Below, piece after piece: positions 1 through 7,882 of a stretch of 64,000 nucleotides of DNA (within the stretch, counting starts at the first letter, position 1; each line of letters begins with the position of its first letter). The notes beneath the pieces are model-generated. The model made no database searches. It was not told the DNA's origin and worked only from the letters and a program-made list of their open reading frames with translations. The stretch is from Paenibacillus segetis (GTDB taxonomy: Bacteria; Bacillota; Bacilli; Paenibacillales; Paenibacillaceae), in assembly GCF_014639155.1 (NCBI RefSeq), contig NZ_BMFT01000001.1, positions 2,976,001 through 3,040,000 on the forward strand. The letters run 5' to 3'. Both the position numbers and the translations under genes were made by a program.

Positions 1-641
1 TGCATTCCTGCTAAATTGCTGCTTTGGATCTTTAGATTACGCATGTTTGAATTCGAATAAGATGAATTGGATAAATTCACTTCAAAGAAATCGGAATCTT
101 GCATATTACATTCACGAAAATTATGATGCATACACACCTTATCAAAGGTAAAATCCTCTTGGTTCTCTAGATTAGAATCATGAATTTCTTTGTAATAATA
201 GCGCTCTTCCTCATCTTCAGACATGAACTTATATCCATTTTTCTCAAAAAAATAATGATTTCGTGGACTTTTCTGAGTTGTATCTAGTGTCCAAATTCTA
301 ATCTGTGGGAATTGTTCTTCCATCAGACGTAGAACGTTCGATCCAATTTGTTTGCTTTGATATTGTGGATCAATATAGAAACGGTCTATTCTTGCATGTT
401 CTCTTCCTGTAGTTGATATCAGAATAACGCCAACAAGAATATCCTTCATAAGGATTTTATAATAGCCCCCGCTCCTGACATGGTATTGTTGCATCCTTAT
501 TGAATCAAAACCAGGAATATACGGTCTTTCGCCCTTGGCATACCATCTTGAAGTCTCATCTTTCTCGACAATTATCATCAGATCTCTAATTTGCTCAGCA
601 TCAAAATCTGTTGCCAATTCCAAATAAACTTGCGTATTCAT
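1..641 (-). CDS. GNAT acetyltransferase fused to pentapeptide repeats (3' end outside window)
   Basis: The minus-strand frame opens with ATG at 641, seven bases after an AGGTG ribosome binding site, and runs off the window edge, giving about 213 codons. Residues 1-140 look like a GNAT N-acetyltransferase: FYIDPQYQSKQIGS near residue 95 fits the acetyl-CoA binding strand and loop, followed by the usual C-terminal FFEKNGY segment. After a short linker the protein changes to a pentapeptide-like pattern (FRECN, MQDSD, FFEVN, LSNSS, YSNSN, MRNLK, IQSSN, LAGM), i.e. a right-handed beta-helix. The acetyl acceptor is unknown. It is the last visible gene of the left minus-strand group. The domain calls are firm by motif; the role of the fusion is not known. 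Confidence 0.8.
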   Translation of the reverse strand, partial: MNTQVYLELATDFDAEQIRDLMIIVEKDETSRWYAKGERPYIPGFDSIRMQQYHVRSGGYYKILMKDILVGVILISTTGREHARIDRFYIDPQYQSKQIGSNVLRLMEEQFPQIRIWTLDTTQKSPRNHYFFEKNGYKFMSEDEEERYYYKEIHDSNLENQEDFTFDKVCMHHNFRECNMQDSDFFEVNLSNSSYSNSNMRNLKIQSSNLAGM

Positions 642-660
642 TCAACTACACCTATTTTCA

Positions 661-1225
661 TCATATTTTCTTAGCGACATAAGTGATACAGTCAGATGAT
701 AGTTTCACTAATTGTCCATTACGATCAATCTCATATGTTAAAGGTTTCACCAGTCTTGTCTGGAGTTCCCATCCGTTATACTGATGATCTAGCAATGCCA
801 ACATACAATCGGTATCCAAATTGACCTCAAACATGGGGTCCAATACTTCATTAGAGACAACGGTTATTTCTTTAACATTGGAGTTGATGATAAGACAATT
901 AACCCCGCCTATTTTCGTTCCCAAAACTATTTCATTTAGTTTATTAGTAAATACGTGTTCTGAACGGACATGCTCCAAAGATGAAACAGCCACTATTATT
1001 TCATAGCCACTCGGTTCAATTTTGAAACTTTCAATATCAGAAATATATGTTTCAATAATCTAGTACTTTCAAATAGGGATAGTCATTAAAATACTCAAGA
1101 AGATCTATCACCGTCTTAACTGGTTTATGCAACCAAGAACCCGATTCGAACAATATATTATTCTTATAACAAGCATCATGATATTTCTTTTCGGCAGCTC
1201 TGATATAATCCACTCGATCCATCAT
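661..1225 (-). pseudogene. SAM-dependent methyltransferase, internally deleted and frameshifted
   Basis: An ORF starting at 1222/1225 behind GAGGTGA encodes 56 residues (MDRVDYIRAAEKKYHDACY... ending PYLKVLDY) and hits TGA at 1052. Another frame then continues with ESFKIEPSGYEIIVAVSSLEHV and runs to the stop at 661. Together these look like the two ends of one class I methyltransferase: the N-terminal piece stops where the family normally has the LDxGCGxGR SAM-binding motif, and the C-terminal piece begins near the AVSSLEHV motif. Roughly 50 residues, including motif I, are absent and the frame is changed, so the enzyme should be dead. The 110-residue C-terminal ORF (661-993) is therefore not an independent gene. 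Confidence 0.75.
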
Positions 1226-1245
1226 TCACCTCGTATATAAAATAA

Positions 1246-1262
1246 GCCCCCAGCTAAGGGGC
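1246..1262 (-). terminator. Rho-independent terminator after TPR gene
   Basis: On the minus strand GCCCC, a 7-base loop and GGGGC are followed by TTATTTTATA. It begins 6 bases after the stop of the TPR gene at 1269. The T-tract is interrupted, so strength is uncertain. Confidence 0.55.
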
Positions 1263-1268
1263 GGTGTC

Positions 1269-1751
1269 TTACCATTGCTCATCTAGCTTGTCCGCATAAT
1301 AAAGAATCGCTTTCTTATAGCTCTGAATACCTGTATCATTACTGGTCTCTGCTATTTGCTGCAATAAAATTTCCATGGCTTTACTATATTCCTTAAGGTT
1401 ATATTGAACCATCGCATAGAAGATCAGAAACTCTTTGTGTTTCGGAAACTGTCGAATGGCTTCTTCAAAAATACGATTTGATTCTTCGTAGAGTCCTAAT
1501 GTTCGATAAGTACTTCCTAGCCCTAAGAATGCACCTTGTCTTTCCTCACCTTGAAGTCCAAGCTCCAATGATTTTATATAAAAGGGAACGGCTTCCCGTT
1601 CTAATCCCATTGCGTCATGAACCCAGGCACATTGATACCATAATAATGGATTGAGTGGATCTTGGTCCAATAGATGAAGTAATAATGTTTGGGCTTCTTC
1701 AAATTGTCCCGATTCTCTTAGTTGGATCGCCCTTTGCAATTCAGTCATCAT
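1269..1751 (-). CDS. tetratricopeptide repeat protein
   Basis: About 160 residues of helical repeats with TPR spacing (AIQLRESGQFEEAQTLLL, then AVPFYIKSLELG, then YEESNRIFEEAI, then YSKAMEILLQQI), about four repeats. No signal peptide or membrane segment, so a cytoplasmic scaffold is likely. The frame is open to 1772, but AAAGGAG sits just upstream of the ATGATG at 1746-1751, so the start is placed at 1751 or 1748. The gene follows the hydrolase stop (1769) by about 17 bases and is probably cotranscribed with it. Partner proteins are unknown. Confidence 0.75.
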   Translation of the reverse strand: MMTELQRAIQLRESGQFEEAQTLLLHLLDQDPLNPLLWYQCAWVHDAMGLEREAVPFYIKSLELGLQGEERQGAFLGLGSTYRTLGLYEESNRIFEEAIRQFPKHKEFLIFYAMVQYNLKEYSKAMEILLQQIAETSNDTGIQSYKKAILYYADKLDEQW

Positions 1752-1768
1752 AATCTCCTTTATGAGGG

Positions 1769-2641
1769 TCACTTATATAGATGTATTTTTAAAAAATCAA
1801 CAACTTTTTGAAAAGCGTTCTGAACCATAGGATCTTCAAAATTCTGATCAAAGACATGATCTGCGCCTTCAATGGTAACTAATTTCGTAGTAACTCCATA
1901 TTCTTTGAGCTTTTCATACATGATCACTGATTGTTCATAAGGAACATCCGTGTCATGATCACCATGGAGTAATAGTGTAGGTGGGTATTCTGCTGTTACA
2001 TGTTCAATAGGAATATACTTTAGTAACTCTTCTCTATCATTAATTCGATCCATACCCGTTACTTCATATATCCAATCCCCTTGCTGACGGCAATACAGGT
2101 AAAAGTTAAATCTCTCCCATGAACCCTCCGTTATTTCTCCATCTCCTACATAATCAGAGGCACTATTTCGATTGATGATTGGCCTCCTGCAGTAATATTC
2201 ACTAGGTTGAGCCAACCATTCTCCCAGAATATCTCCATATCCATAAAAAGAAACAATAGCCTGAGGTTTAATGTCCATCGTTCCAACTAATAAACTAAGA
2301 TAACCGCCAGCGGATCCACCCATTACAGCAATATGATCCGTGTCAAAATCATACCACACTCTAGCTTTCGTCTTCACCCAATCTACTGCGTCGCGAATAT
2401 CCTCGATAATTGAATCCAATTTCGTCTCAGGGGCTAGTCGATAATCTATGCTGACAACGCTAAAACCTGCTTGCGCATAATAATCAATTTGTTCTTCTGA
2501 TAACCAAGTTCTCGTTCCAAAGATCAAAGCTCCGCCATGAATATAAATAATTATAGGGCTATTGCTACCTACATAGTATATATCAGCACTTATCGAACCC
2601 TCATCCAGCTCTTTATAGATCCTTGTTTCTTTCATATTCAT
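1769..2641 (-). CDS. alpha/beta hydrolase, HSL-type carboxylesterase-like
   Basis: 290 residues with HGGAL near residue 35 (oxyanion-hole motif of the hormone-sensitive lipase-like esterases), nucleophile motif GGSAGG with Ser at about 110, acid residue in HGDHDTDVP and catalytic His in GADHVF near the C-terminus. The protein has no signal peptide, so a cytosolic esterase or lactonase is likely; the substrate is unknown. The ATG at 2641 overlaps the TGA of the preceding broken gene (ATGA), which indicates translational coupling in the ancestral operon. Confidence 0.85.
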   Translation of the reverse strand: MNMKETRIYKELDEGSISADIYYVGSNSPIIIYIHGGALIFGTRTWLSEEQIDYYAQAGFSVVSIDYRLAPETKLDSIIEDIRDAVDWVKTKARVWYDFDTDHIAVMGGSAGGYLSLLVGTMDIKPQAIVSFYGYGDILGEWLAQPSEYYCRRPIINRNSASDYVGDGEITEGSWERFNFYLYCRQQGDWIYEVTGMDRINDREELLKYIPIEHVTAEYPPTLLLHGDHDTDVPYEQSVIMYEKLKEYGVTTKLVTIEGADHVFDQNFEDPMVQNAFQKVVDFLKIHLYK

Positions 2642-2899
2642 ATCTCCTCCTGAGTTTGAAATGCCTCGACATGAGTCAAGAACTTACCACACTTAGCATT
2701 AATGAACATGATATCGCTTCCATGAGTTAGTACATATCACTAACCGGTTAAAGCTTGGATGTTGTGCTAATTCTGTTATATTAACTCCTTGATCAGTATC
2801 AATAATAGTATATGCCTTAGCTGTGTCTTTAGTAGGAACCATGGACATAAAATCCTCTGCATGAGTATCTTTATCATAATGTGGACAATATAGTTCCAC
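2638..2899 (-). pseudogene. small protein gene with single-base frameshift
   Basis: The frame from 2899 encodes MELYCPHYDKDTHAEDFMS..., reaching FNRLVI, after which it drifts to a premature end at 2699. Skipping one T near 2745 joins it to another frame reading VLTHGSDIMFINAKCGKF and ending QTQEEI, whose TGA (2638-2640) overlaps the ATG of the downstream hydrolase. This ATGA coupling is the best sign that the second frame is the true C-terminus (about 87 residues intact). Family not recognised. A sequencing error could give the same picture. Confidence 0.5.
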
Positions 2900-2937
2900 T
2901 CTTTATTACCCTTAAATACAAATTGATTTTCAAACCA

Positions 2938-3063
2938 CTAACCCTCTTGCGGATCAAATAAGTCAGCGATTCCCATCAATCCATGATCGAAAAATAGAGA
3001 AATAATGATCGATCTTAGCACAGTAATCCCACTTTGTGTTATTGTAGTTACTTCTTCCTCCAA
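2938..3063 (-). CDS. small ORF, possible gene remnant
   Basis: A 41-codon frame from TTG at 3063 to TAG at 2938, preceded by GGGG at a distance of about 8 bases, overlaps the last codons of the headless methyltransferase. It encodes an acidic start, a hydrophobic middle (VLRSIIISLFF) and DHGLMGIADLFDPQEG. I do not recognise it. It may be the C-terminus of a larger lost gene, since this stretch is rich in debris. Confidence 0.3.
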   Translation of the reverse strand: MEEEVTTITQSGITVLRSIIISLFFDHGLMGIADLFDPQEG

Positions 3064-3491
3064 AGTGATGTCCCCAAAAAAGGAACTCCAAATTTCTTAT
3101 CATCCTCACTACATTCAGTCATCAACCTGAACTCCATACATTCAAAATATTCTTGAAATAGGTTCTTCAGCTGCGCTTCACTATACGCTAGTCCACCCTT
3201 CATACTCCATTCACGGTAAATATCCCAGTCCGAAGTTTCAAGTGCCCCTCCAACTTCAGCAAATCCAGGGGCAAAGCAAGTTAACCCGAAATATCCACCT
3301 GGCTTAAGCGCATTATGCAGCATTTCAATATATTCGATTCGTCTGTGAGGCCAAATGTGATGTAAACATCCTGAATCGTAGACAAAATCATATTCTTCAA
3401 CTGTTCGAAGCTCAAACGCTGATTCACACTGAAAGTTCACTTCAACGTTCTGTTCGTTCGCTCTATCTTGAGCCCACCTGATCTGCAGCAA
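3048..3491 (-). pseudogene. class I SAM methyltransferase lacking its N-terminus
   Basis: 147 residues starting only at a TTG inside the phosphotransferase gene. YDFVYDSGCLHHIWPHR fits motif II/post-I of small-molecule methyltransferases, followed by LHNALKPGGYFGLTCFAPG (motif III region) and a C-terminus rich in aromatic residues. The SAM-binding glycine motif I and about 90-100 upstream residues are missing: at about 3490 the sequence switches from phosphotransferase to methyltransferase. A deletion that fused two neighbours explains both truncations. Not expected to be active. Confidence 0.75.
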
Positions 3492-4212
3492 CAGGACCCA
3501 TCCATTGATTAATCTCTTCCATGGTTACATCAGAGGTGCTTATGTATTCCTTAGTGTAAGTAACAAGGAGCTTATGTCTGATAAGAGAAATTAATCTCGA
3601 AATAATTTTGGGAGTCTCGTCAGGCGTATTCCCCAGTTTAAGCATTAGTATGGTCCTAGCCACATCTCCTGCTGGGTTCCCCTCTACTCCTGTCATCCAG
3701 TCGATAACCCATTCTGTCTTTTCTCCAAGCATGATATTGTCTGGGTGAAAATCTCCATGGCAAAGCTTATTACCTTCTTTAAGGGACATCAATTTAAAAA
3801 GGATAATGCTCTTCTCTTCGGTCGTTAATAGCGGAGCGTGTTGAATGCGGTCTATTAAAATCTCCCGCTGTTTTGGAATGCTCGATACGGATTTCGAGTG
3901 AATATCACGATGAAGTGTTGCCATTCTTTTAGCTTGTTTTTTTGTCGTCCATATCTTTTTCTCGATCGTTTTGAGCATGGTTATTCCATCAATTTGGGAG
4001 TAGATAATCCCTTTACGTTCTTCATAATCAATAATCTCAATGGGCCTAGGACACGATAAGCCTAGATTATATACTGCATTACTAATATTATATTCATCGC
4101 TACTCAATTGCTCGGGTAACCCCGGACGAAATAGCTTTAATACTTGTCCTTCTCCAAAGAATAGAATTTCAGCTGTTCTACCACTAGCAATTATTCCAGT
4201 TGCATCCGGCAT
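3463..4212 (-). CDS. APH-family phosphotransferase (kinase-like), 3' end altered
   Basis: 249 residues of the aminoglycoside phosphotransferase/choline kinase fold. Visible are a glycine-poor ATP loop (IIASGRTAEILFFG), the Brenner motif HGDFHPDN and the Mg-binding IDW, followed by AGDVART. AAGGAG precedes the ATG at 4212. Its last residues (GPVAADQVGSR) are read from the joined methyltransferase DNA, so the original tail of a few residues was probably replaced; the catalytic core is intact. A close relative of the gene at 52872-53657, which has the same layout. Substrate unknown. Confidence 0.75.
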   Translation of the reverse strand: MPDATGIIASGRTAEILFFGEGQVLKLFRPGLPEQLSSDEYNISNAVYNLGLSCPRPIEIIDYEERKGIIYSQIDGITMLKTIEKKIWTTKKQAKRMATLHRDIHSKSVSSIPKQREILIDRIQHAPLLTTEEKSIILFKLMSLKEGNKLCHGDFHPDNIMLGEKTEWVIDWMTGVEGNPAGDVARTILMLKLGNTPDETPKIISRLISLIRHKLLVTYTKEYISTSDVTMEEINQWMGPVAADQVGSR

Positions 4213-4273
4213 ACTGAGATCTCCTTCCTATTTCATCTAACAACTCTTACTTACCCACCTAAAAAAATAAAAA

Positions 4274-4325
4274 TCCCACCTCGAAAGACTGTCCATTTCT
4301 GGAGAAACACGTCCTCGGTGCGGGA
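4274..4325 (-). terminator. hairpin with T-tract after phosphotransferase gene
   Basis: On the minus strand CCCGCACCGAGG pairs imperfectly with TCGAGGTGGG across a long loop, followed by ATTTTTATTTTTTT. It sits about 70 bases after the stop at 4397 and fits a Rho-independent terminator with an extended loop. Confidence 0.55.
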
Positions 4326-4396
4326 AATCGTTTCATGTTTGCGTTTCACATCTACAACATTATAGAATATCACTACTCTTATTCATGTGATGTTTT

Positions 4397-5326
4397 CTAC
4401 AAGTTTTCCATGTACCATCTTGGAGTATTAAATTCAAAATAATGATGATCTTCTAATACTCTATAGATCTTTTCTAGCATAGTATTTGTTTCTTCTGGTT
4501 TGACTCGTATAACCCAAGAGACAGATGAAATGAGGTTCATTGCCAAATACAGCGAATATAACCTCCAGAATAAATCGTTTGGATCTTGGTTATTATGATA
4601 CCCTCTAATCTGACCAACTGAAAAAGGAATGCTGACTTCTGAACTGAAAAATCCCGTTTTCAAGAAATCGTGTACGGGATCTCCCCAATCCAATCGATTA
4701 AAATCAATGATTCCTGAGAGTTCTCTGTCTTGGACGATAAGATTGCCAACGTGAAAATCGTGATGCTGAAATATGTTTGGTCTATGTTTCATGTAATGGA
4801 GGTTATCATCAATAAAAGATAATATTTTGATATCATCTTTAATCCTCACTTCACCCTTGAAATATTCATCAATAAAATAATTATGCTTACTGAGCTTGCG
4901 ATCATACCAAGCTGTAATATGAGTTGGAGCAACATATTGATGAATCTTAAGTAGCTCTTTCCCTGCTGTAAATCCAATGTTGTATTGATCCGCCATAGAA
5001 TAGGTTGGAAGATCTTCTGCCGCATCGTTACCTTCAATAAAACTTAAAATCATAAATCCAATTCCAAAATCTTGAAGGCTCCCCATCTCTAATGGTCTAG
5101 AGCAACTAACATTGAATTCCTCCATCTTAATTAATGCTTCATATTCCGTTTGTTTATTATGATAATTTTTATAATCAAAAGTTCTAAGTAGAAATTTTTG
5201 ATTATCTTTTACAAGGATAAACTTACTATCACTTGAATACCCTTTATTGATTTGATTAATTTGAACCTGTCCATGCAAAAATGGAATGTGTTCTTTTAGC
5301 AAAAGAAGATTATTAGTATTGTCCAA
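4397..5326 (-). CDS. APH-family phosphotransferase
   Basis: 309 residues. An N-terminal kinase-like lobe (KGYSSDSKFILV, FLLRTF) is followed by the catalytic motif HHDFHVGNLI and the metal site IIDFNRLDWGDPVHDF. This is the usual size and motif set of the APH family that phosphorylates small hydroxylated substrates such as aminoglycosides or other antibiotics; the substrate cannot be read from sequence. The stop is followed by a terminator-like hairpin, so it may end an operon. Confidence 0.8.
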   Translation of the reverse strand: MDNTNNLLLLKEHIPFLHGQVQINQINKGYSSDSKFILVKDNQKFLLRTFDYKNYHNKQTEYEALIKMEEFNVSCSRPLEMGSLQDFGIGFMILSFIEGNDAAEDLPTYSMADQYNIGFTAGKELLKIHQYVAPTHITAWYDRKLSKHNYFIDEYFKGEVRIKDDIKILSFIDDNLHYMKHRPNIFQHHDFHVGNLIVQDRELSGIIDFNRLDWGDPVHDFLKTGFFSSEVSIPFSVGQIRGYHNNQDPNDLFWRLYSLYLAMNLISSVSWVIRVKPEETNTMLEKIYRVLEDHHYFEFNTPRWYMENL

Positions 5327-5356
5327 AACTATAACCCTCTTTCTTTAATTCTATAC

Positions 5357-5632
5357 TTACTTTTTCACATATTTATTCATGTTCATATTCCACAACCATT
5401 GCCCCCAGAAGTACCCGCCAATTGAGAAAATGATAAGAGCAATTAGCAGGGTGATTACAAAGTCACTATCCCTAAATGTAATTCCGACTCCACCTTTTTG
5501 TAAATAAGTAAATAGGATCGTAAATAGAATAGCTGTGCCTAATCCCCATCTGATAATTCCTGTATTTATAATATAATTTACTCTCCCTTTTGCCCTAATC
5601 TCTTCCCAACGCTCTGCTTGTTGCTCATTCAT
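5357..5632 (-). CDS. small two-TM membrane protein
   Basis: 91 residues with two hydrophobic segments, about residues 27-45 (IIRWGLGTAILFTILFTYL) and 58-80 (FVITLLIALIIFSIGGYFWG), and a basic C-terminus. An N-terminal acidic/basic helix likely faces the cytosol. One base overlaps the start with the stop of the upstream gene (5632), pointing to cotranslation. Function unknown. Confidence 0.7.
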   Translation of the reverse strand: MNEQQAERWEEIRAKGRVNYIINTGIIRWGLGTAILFTILFTYLQKGGVGITFRDSDFVITLLIALIIFSIGGYFWGQWLWNMNMNKYVKK

Positions 5633-6135
5633 TATAGTTTCTCCTCCAGTTGTTTTATTTGTAGCTTCGATAAATAGTAGTCATGCTGTGTTTGAAGTAA
5701 ATCAAGGATCTCCGGAATATCTTGTTGTGTGAAATCAGGTAAACATATTAATTCACTACCACATCGAAAAAACGTGCGCCCATCCGGGTATGTATATTCG
5801 TAACCGTGCAATGTATCTTTACATTTTCCACACTCATAGCAACCTGTATATCTGTAATTGAACTCCTCAACAACCGCTCTGATGCCCTCATGAAATAGGA
5901 GTGAGTATGATTTCGTAGCATAAAACTTCATTTTCAGATAAGGATTACCTTTCTCTATGGAAAACTTGAGCATATGTGCCTTCGTTTTATTATTTGTAAA
6001 AACATAATTTATGGATTGGGTCTTTGCTTTTTTGGGCTTGTAGCCAAGATGAATTGCATATTCCGCTATTTGAGAGAACTTCAGCTTATCCTCATCACTT
6101 AAAAAAACGAAAAATTCATCTAACCCCATGCTCAT
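5632..6135 (-). CDS. hypothetical protein with Cys zinc site
   Basis: 167 residues starting after GGAGG at ATG 6135. The middle has CYECGKC and a later Cys (FFRCGS), consistent with a small zinc-binding site. The N-terminus resembles a basic alpha/beta domain (AIHLGYKPKKAKTQSINYVF). No recognised family. Coupled to the two-TM protein downstream. Confidence 0.65.
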   Translation of the reverse strand: MSMGLDEFFVFLSDEDKLKFSQIAEYAIHLGYKPKKAKTQSINYVFTNNKTKAHMLKFSIEKGNPYLKMKFYATKSYSLLFHEGIRAVVEEFNYRYTGCYECGKCKDTLHGYEYTYPDGRTFFRCGSELICLPDFTQQDIPEILDLLQTQHDYYLSKLQIKQLEEKL

Positions 6136-6170
6136 AAACGGCCTCCATCTTCAAATTCACCTTAAGTTAC

Positions 6171-6752
6171 TTAAACCTCAACGATTCCCTGCACTTCATA
6201 TGGATAGTCAATTTGCTGCTTTATCATATCTACTGCCTCTTGGTTAACAAACAGCTTAACAATATATAAAGCAAGATCAATGGATGTCGAAACTCCCCCA
6301 GCCGTTATCAGATTTCCATCTTTCACAATTCGGGTTCTGACAACCTCTTTACAATATGGTTCTAGTAGATCATAAACATTAGGATTAGTTGTTGCCATCT
6401 TATTTTCTAGAAAACCTGCTGCCCCAAGCAATAACGAACCTGTACATACTGACACTTTGTATTTAACTTTGTCAGCTTGTTTTAACCATGTAATAAATTC
6501 ATTATCATACCTAAGCTGACGTGTGCCCATGCCTCCAGGGACAAATAACAAATCATATTCAGATAAATCCGGTTTGATCCGATTGACTTTTATGGTTAAT
6601 CCTAATTCATCGGATATTTCCTCAGAAAGACCGCAAATGTCCCATGTAGTTCCTTTAGTCTCCTCAAACAAATTCAAACGATAAATAACATCATAGAATC
6701 CAATAAAGTCTAGGAATGTCATCCCATCGAAGATAACAAAGGCAATTTTCAT
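6171..6752 (-). CDS. DJ-1/PfpI family protein
   Basis: 193 residues with the class I glutamine amidotransferase-like fold of DJ-1/PfpI. Asp/Glu-rich strands come first (FVPGGMGTRQL), then the nucleophile elbow VCTGSLLLGAAG with Cys near residue 104, and TAGGVSTSIDLALYIV, a pattern shared with isonitrile hydratase-like and AraC-N-terminal members. It could be a hydratase, glyoxalase or protease-like enzyme; which one cannot be told here. Cytosolic, no signal peptide. Confidence 0.85.
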   Translation of the reverse strand: MKIAFVIFDGMTFLDFIGFYDVIYRLNLFEETKGTTWDICGLSEEISDELGLTIKVNRIKPDLSEYDLLFVPGGMGTRQLRYDNEFITWLKQADKVKYKVSVCTGSLLLGAAGFLENKMATTNPNVYDLLEPYCKEVVRTRIVKDGNLITAGGVSTSIDLALYIVKLFVNQEAVDMIKQQIDYPYEVQGIVEV

Positions 6753-6795
6753 TAAAATAACCCTCCTTATTCAAATCCTACAGTTGTAGGTTCTA

Positions 6796-7314
6796 TTACC
6801 GAATAAACGTATTTTGTACACGTTCAGACTTTATTAAGTAAGGGATCCAAATTGCACATGCTATAACAGATTTCAATAATTCTCTTATCGAGCTTCCATC
6901 TTCTAATTCACGCATAATTGGGATTTGGTAACTTAGGGCCAGATCAATAATACCAATGGCTAAACTAACACTATAAAAGATAATCATGAGACGAGGGAAC
7001 ATTCTTTTCTTACCATAGAATATGACTAGAATAAATACACTAAATAACAGAAAAATGATATTATATACCGTTTCAAAAATTAATAATGGTCCCCACATCG
7101 GGTGGTAAGCCTCCGATTGTGTAGAGGTTAATGCATCCCATGTATCCGTACTAAATACAGGTAATGAATACTTAAATAATTGGATCGATAAAAGCAGGAT
7201 TGTAAAATACAGTCCGATTTGTATCAAGACCAACCATCCACCTAGCCCTGATATACCTATTGGTCTACGATCATAATTCTGTTCATGCAAATTTGTTTCC
7301 AAGCAACAACACAT
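6796..7314 (-). CDS. DUF2569 family membrane protein
   Basis: 172 residues. GISGLGGWLVLIQIGL is the characteristic start of DUF2569 proteins, followed by four hydrophobic segments spread over the rest. The long, Cys-rich leader (MCCCLE) lies before the domain and the exact start is uncertain. Function unknown. It follows the AAC(6')-like gene by 10 bases, so it probably shares its transcript. Confidence 0.75.
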   Translation of the reverse strand: MCCCLETNLHEQNYDRRPIGISGLGGWLVLIQIGLYFTILLLSIQLFKYSLPVFSTDTWDALTSTQSEAYHPMWGPLLIFETVYNIIFLLFSVFILVIFYGKKRMFPRLMIIFYSVSLAIGIIDLALSYQIPIMRELEDGSSIRELLKSVIACAIWIPYLIKSERVQNTFIR

Positions 7315-7324
7315 CCTTCTAACT

Positions 7325-7870
7325 TTATTGTTTAATCACCTTGTATTCCATCAACCAACAATCTCTGAGTTGTCCCTCATGACTTTCATGCTCTTGCAGT
7401 AATTTGATCTTCTGAAACCCACATTTCTCATAACATGATATTGCACGAAAATTCCATGTTTGTGGATCCATTACGATCTTATCTGCCTGTTTGTGGCCGA
7501 CTAAGTACCCTATCATGGATGTAACAAGTTTCTTTCCAACACCTTGATTCCAGTAGTCAGTTGCTCCGATGAATTGATCCGTTCCATAGATCGTTTCATC
7601 CATGTTTTGATATCCATATTCTTCTTTTGATTCTTTATCTAGAAAATAGAATTGAATATATCCAACCGGTTTTCCAGCATATTCAAAAATACAACGAGTT
7701 GTATCATCTTTCTTATAAAAATGTTCCCTAACCCTATCTAGGTTATGAGGTCGGTCACGACCTTCATAATATTCCAGTAGTATAGGATTGGATAACCAAG
7801 ATACAAGCAGGTTCTCATCGCTATGCTCAAGTTCACGGACAGTGATCTCTTCCGTTTGATATATCAGCAT
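7325..7870 (-). CDS. GNAT acetyltransferase of the AAC(6') type
   Basis: 181 residues. The order GTDQFIGATDYWNQGVG, DPQTWNFRAISCYEKCGF and HESHEGQLRDCWLMEY matches closely, in position and spacing, the acetyltransferase half of the bifunctional AAC(6')-Ie/APH(2'') enzyme as I remember it. It is therefore a good candidate for aminoglycoside 6'-N-acetylation, although many chromosomal relatives have untested substrates. It lies 12 bases downstream of a phosphotransferase gene, repeating as two genes the acetyltransferase-plus-kinase pairing. Confidence 0.8.
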   Translation of the reverse strand: MLIYQTEEITVRELEHSDENLLVSWLSNPILLEYYEGRDRPHNLDRVREHFYKKDDTTRCIFEYAGKPVGYIQFYFLDKESKEEYGYQNMDETIYGTDQFIGATDYWNQGVGKKLVTSMIGYLVGHKQADKIVMDPQTWNFRAISCYEKCGFQKIKLLQEHESHEGQLRDCWLMEYKVIKQ

Positions 7871-7882
7871 TTCTAGGCTCCT

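Noticed and set aside
661-993. Independent 110-residue gene
   Set aside because: It is the C-terminal half of a methyltransferase whose N-terminal half lies just upstream in another frame.
4274-4325. T-box riboswitch
   Set aside because: No AGGGTGG-type antiterminator bulge and no aminoacyl-tRNA synthetase or amino acid gene downstream; the T-tract fits a plain terminator.
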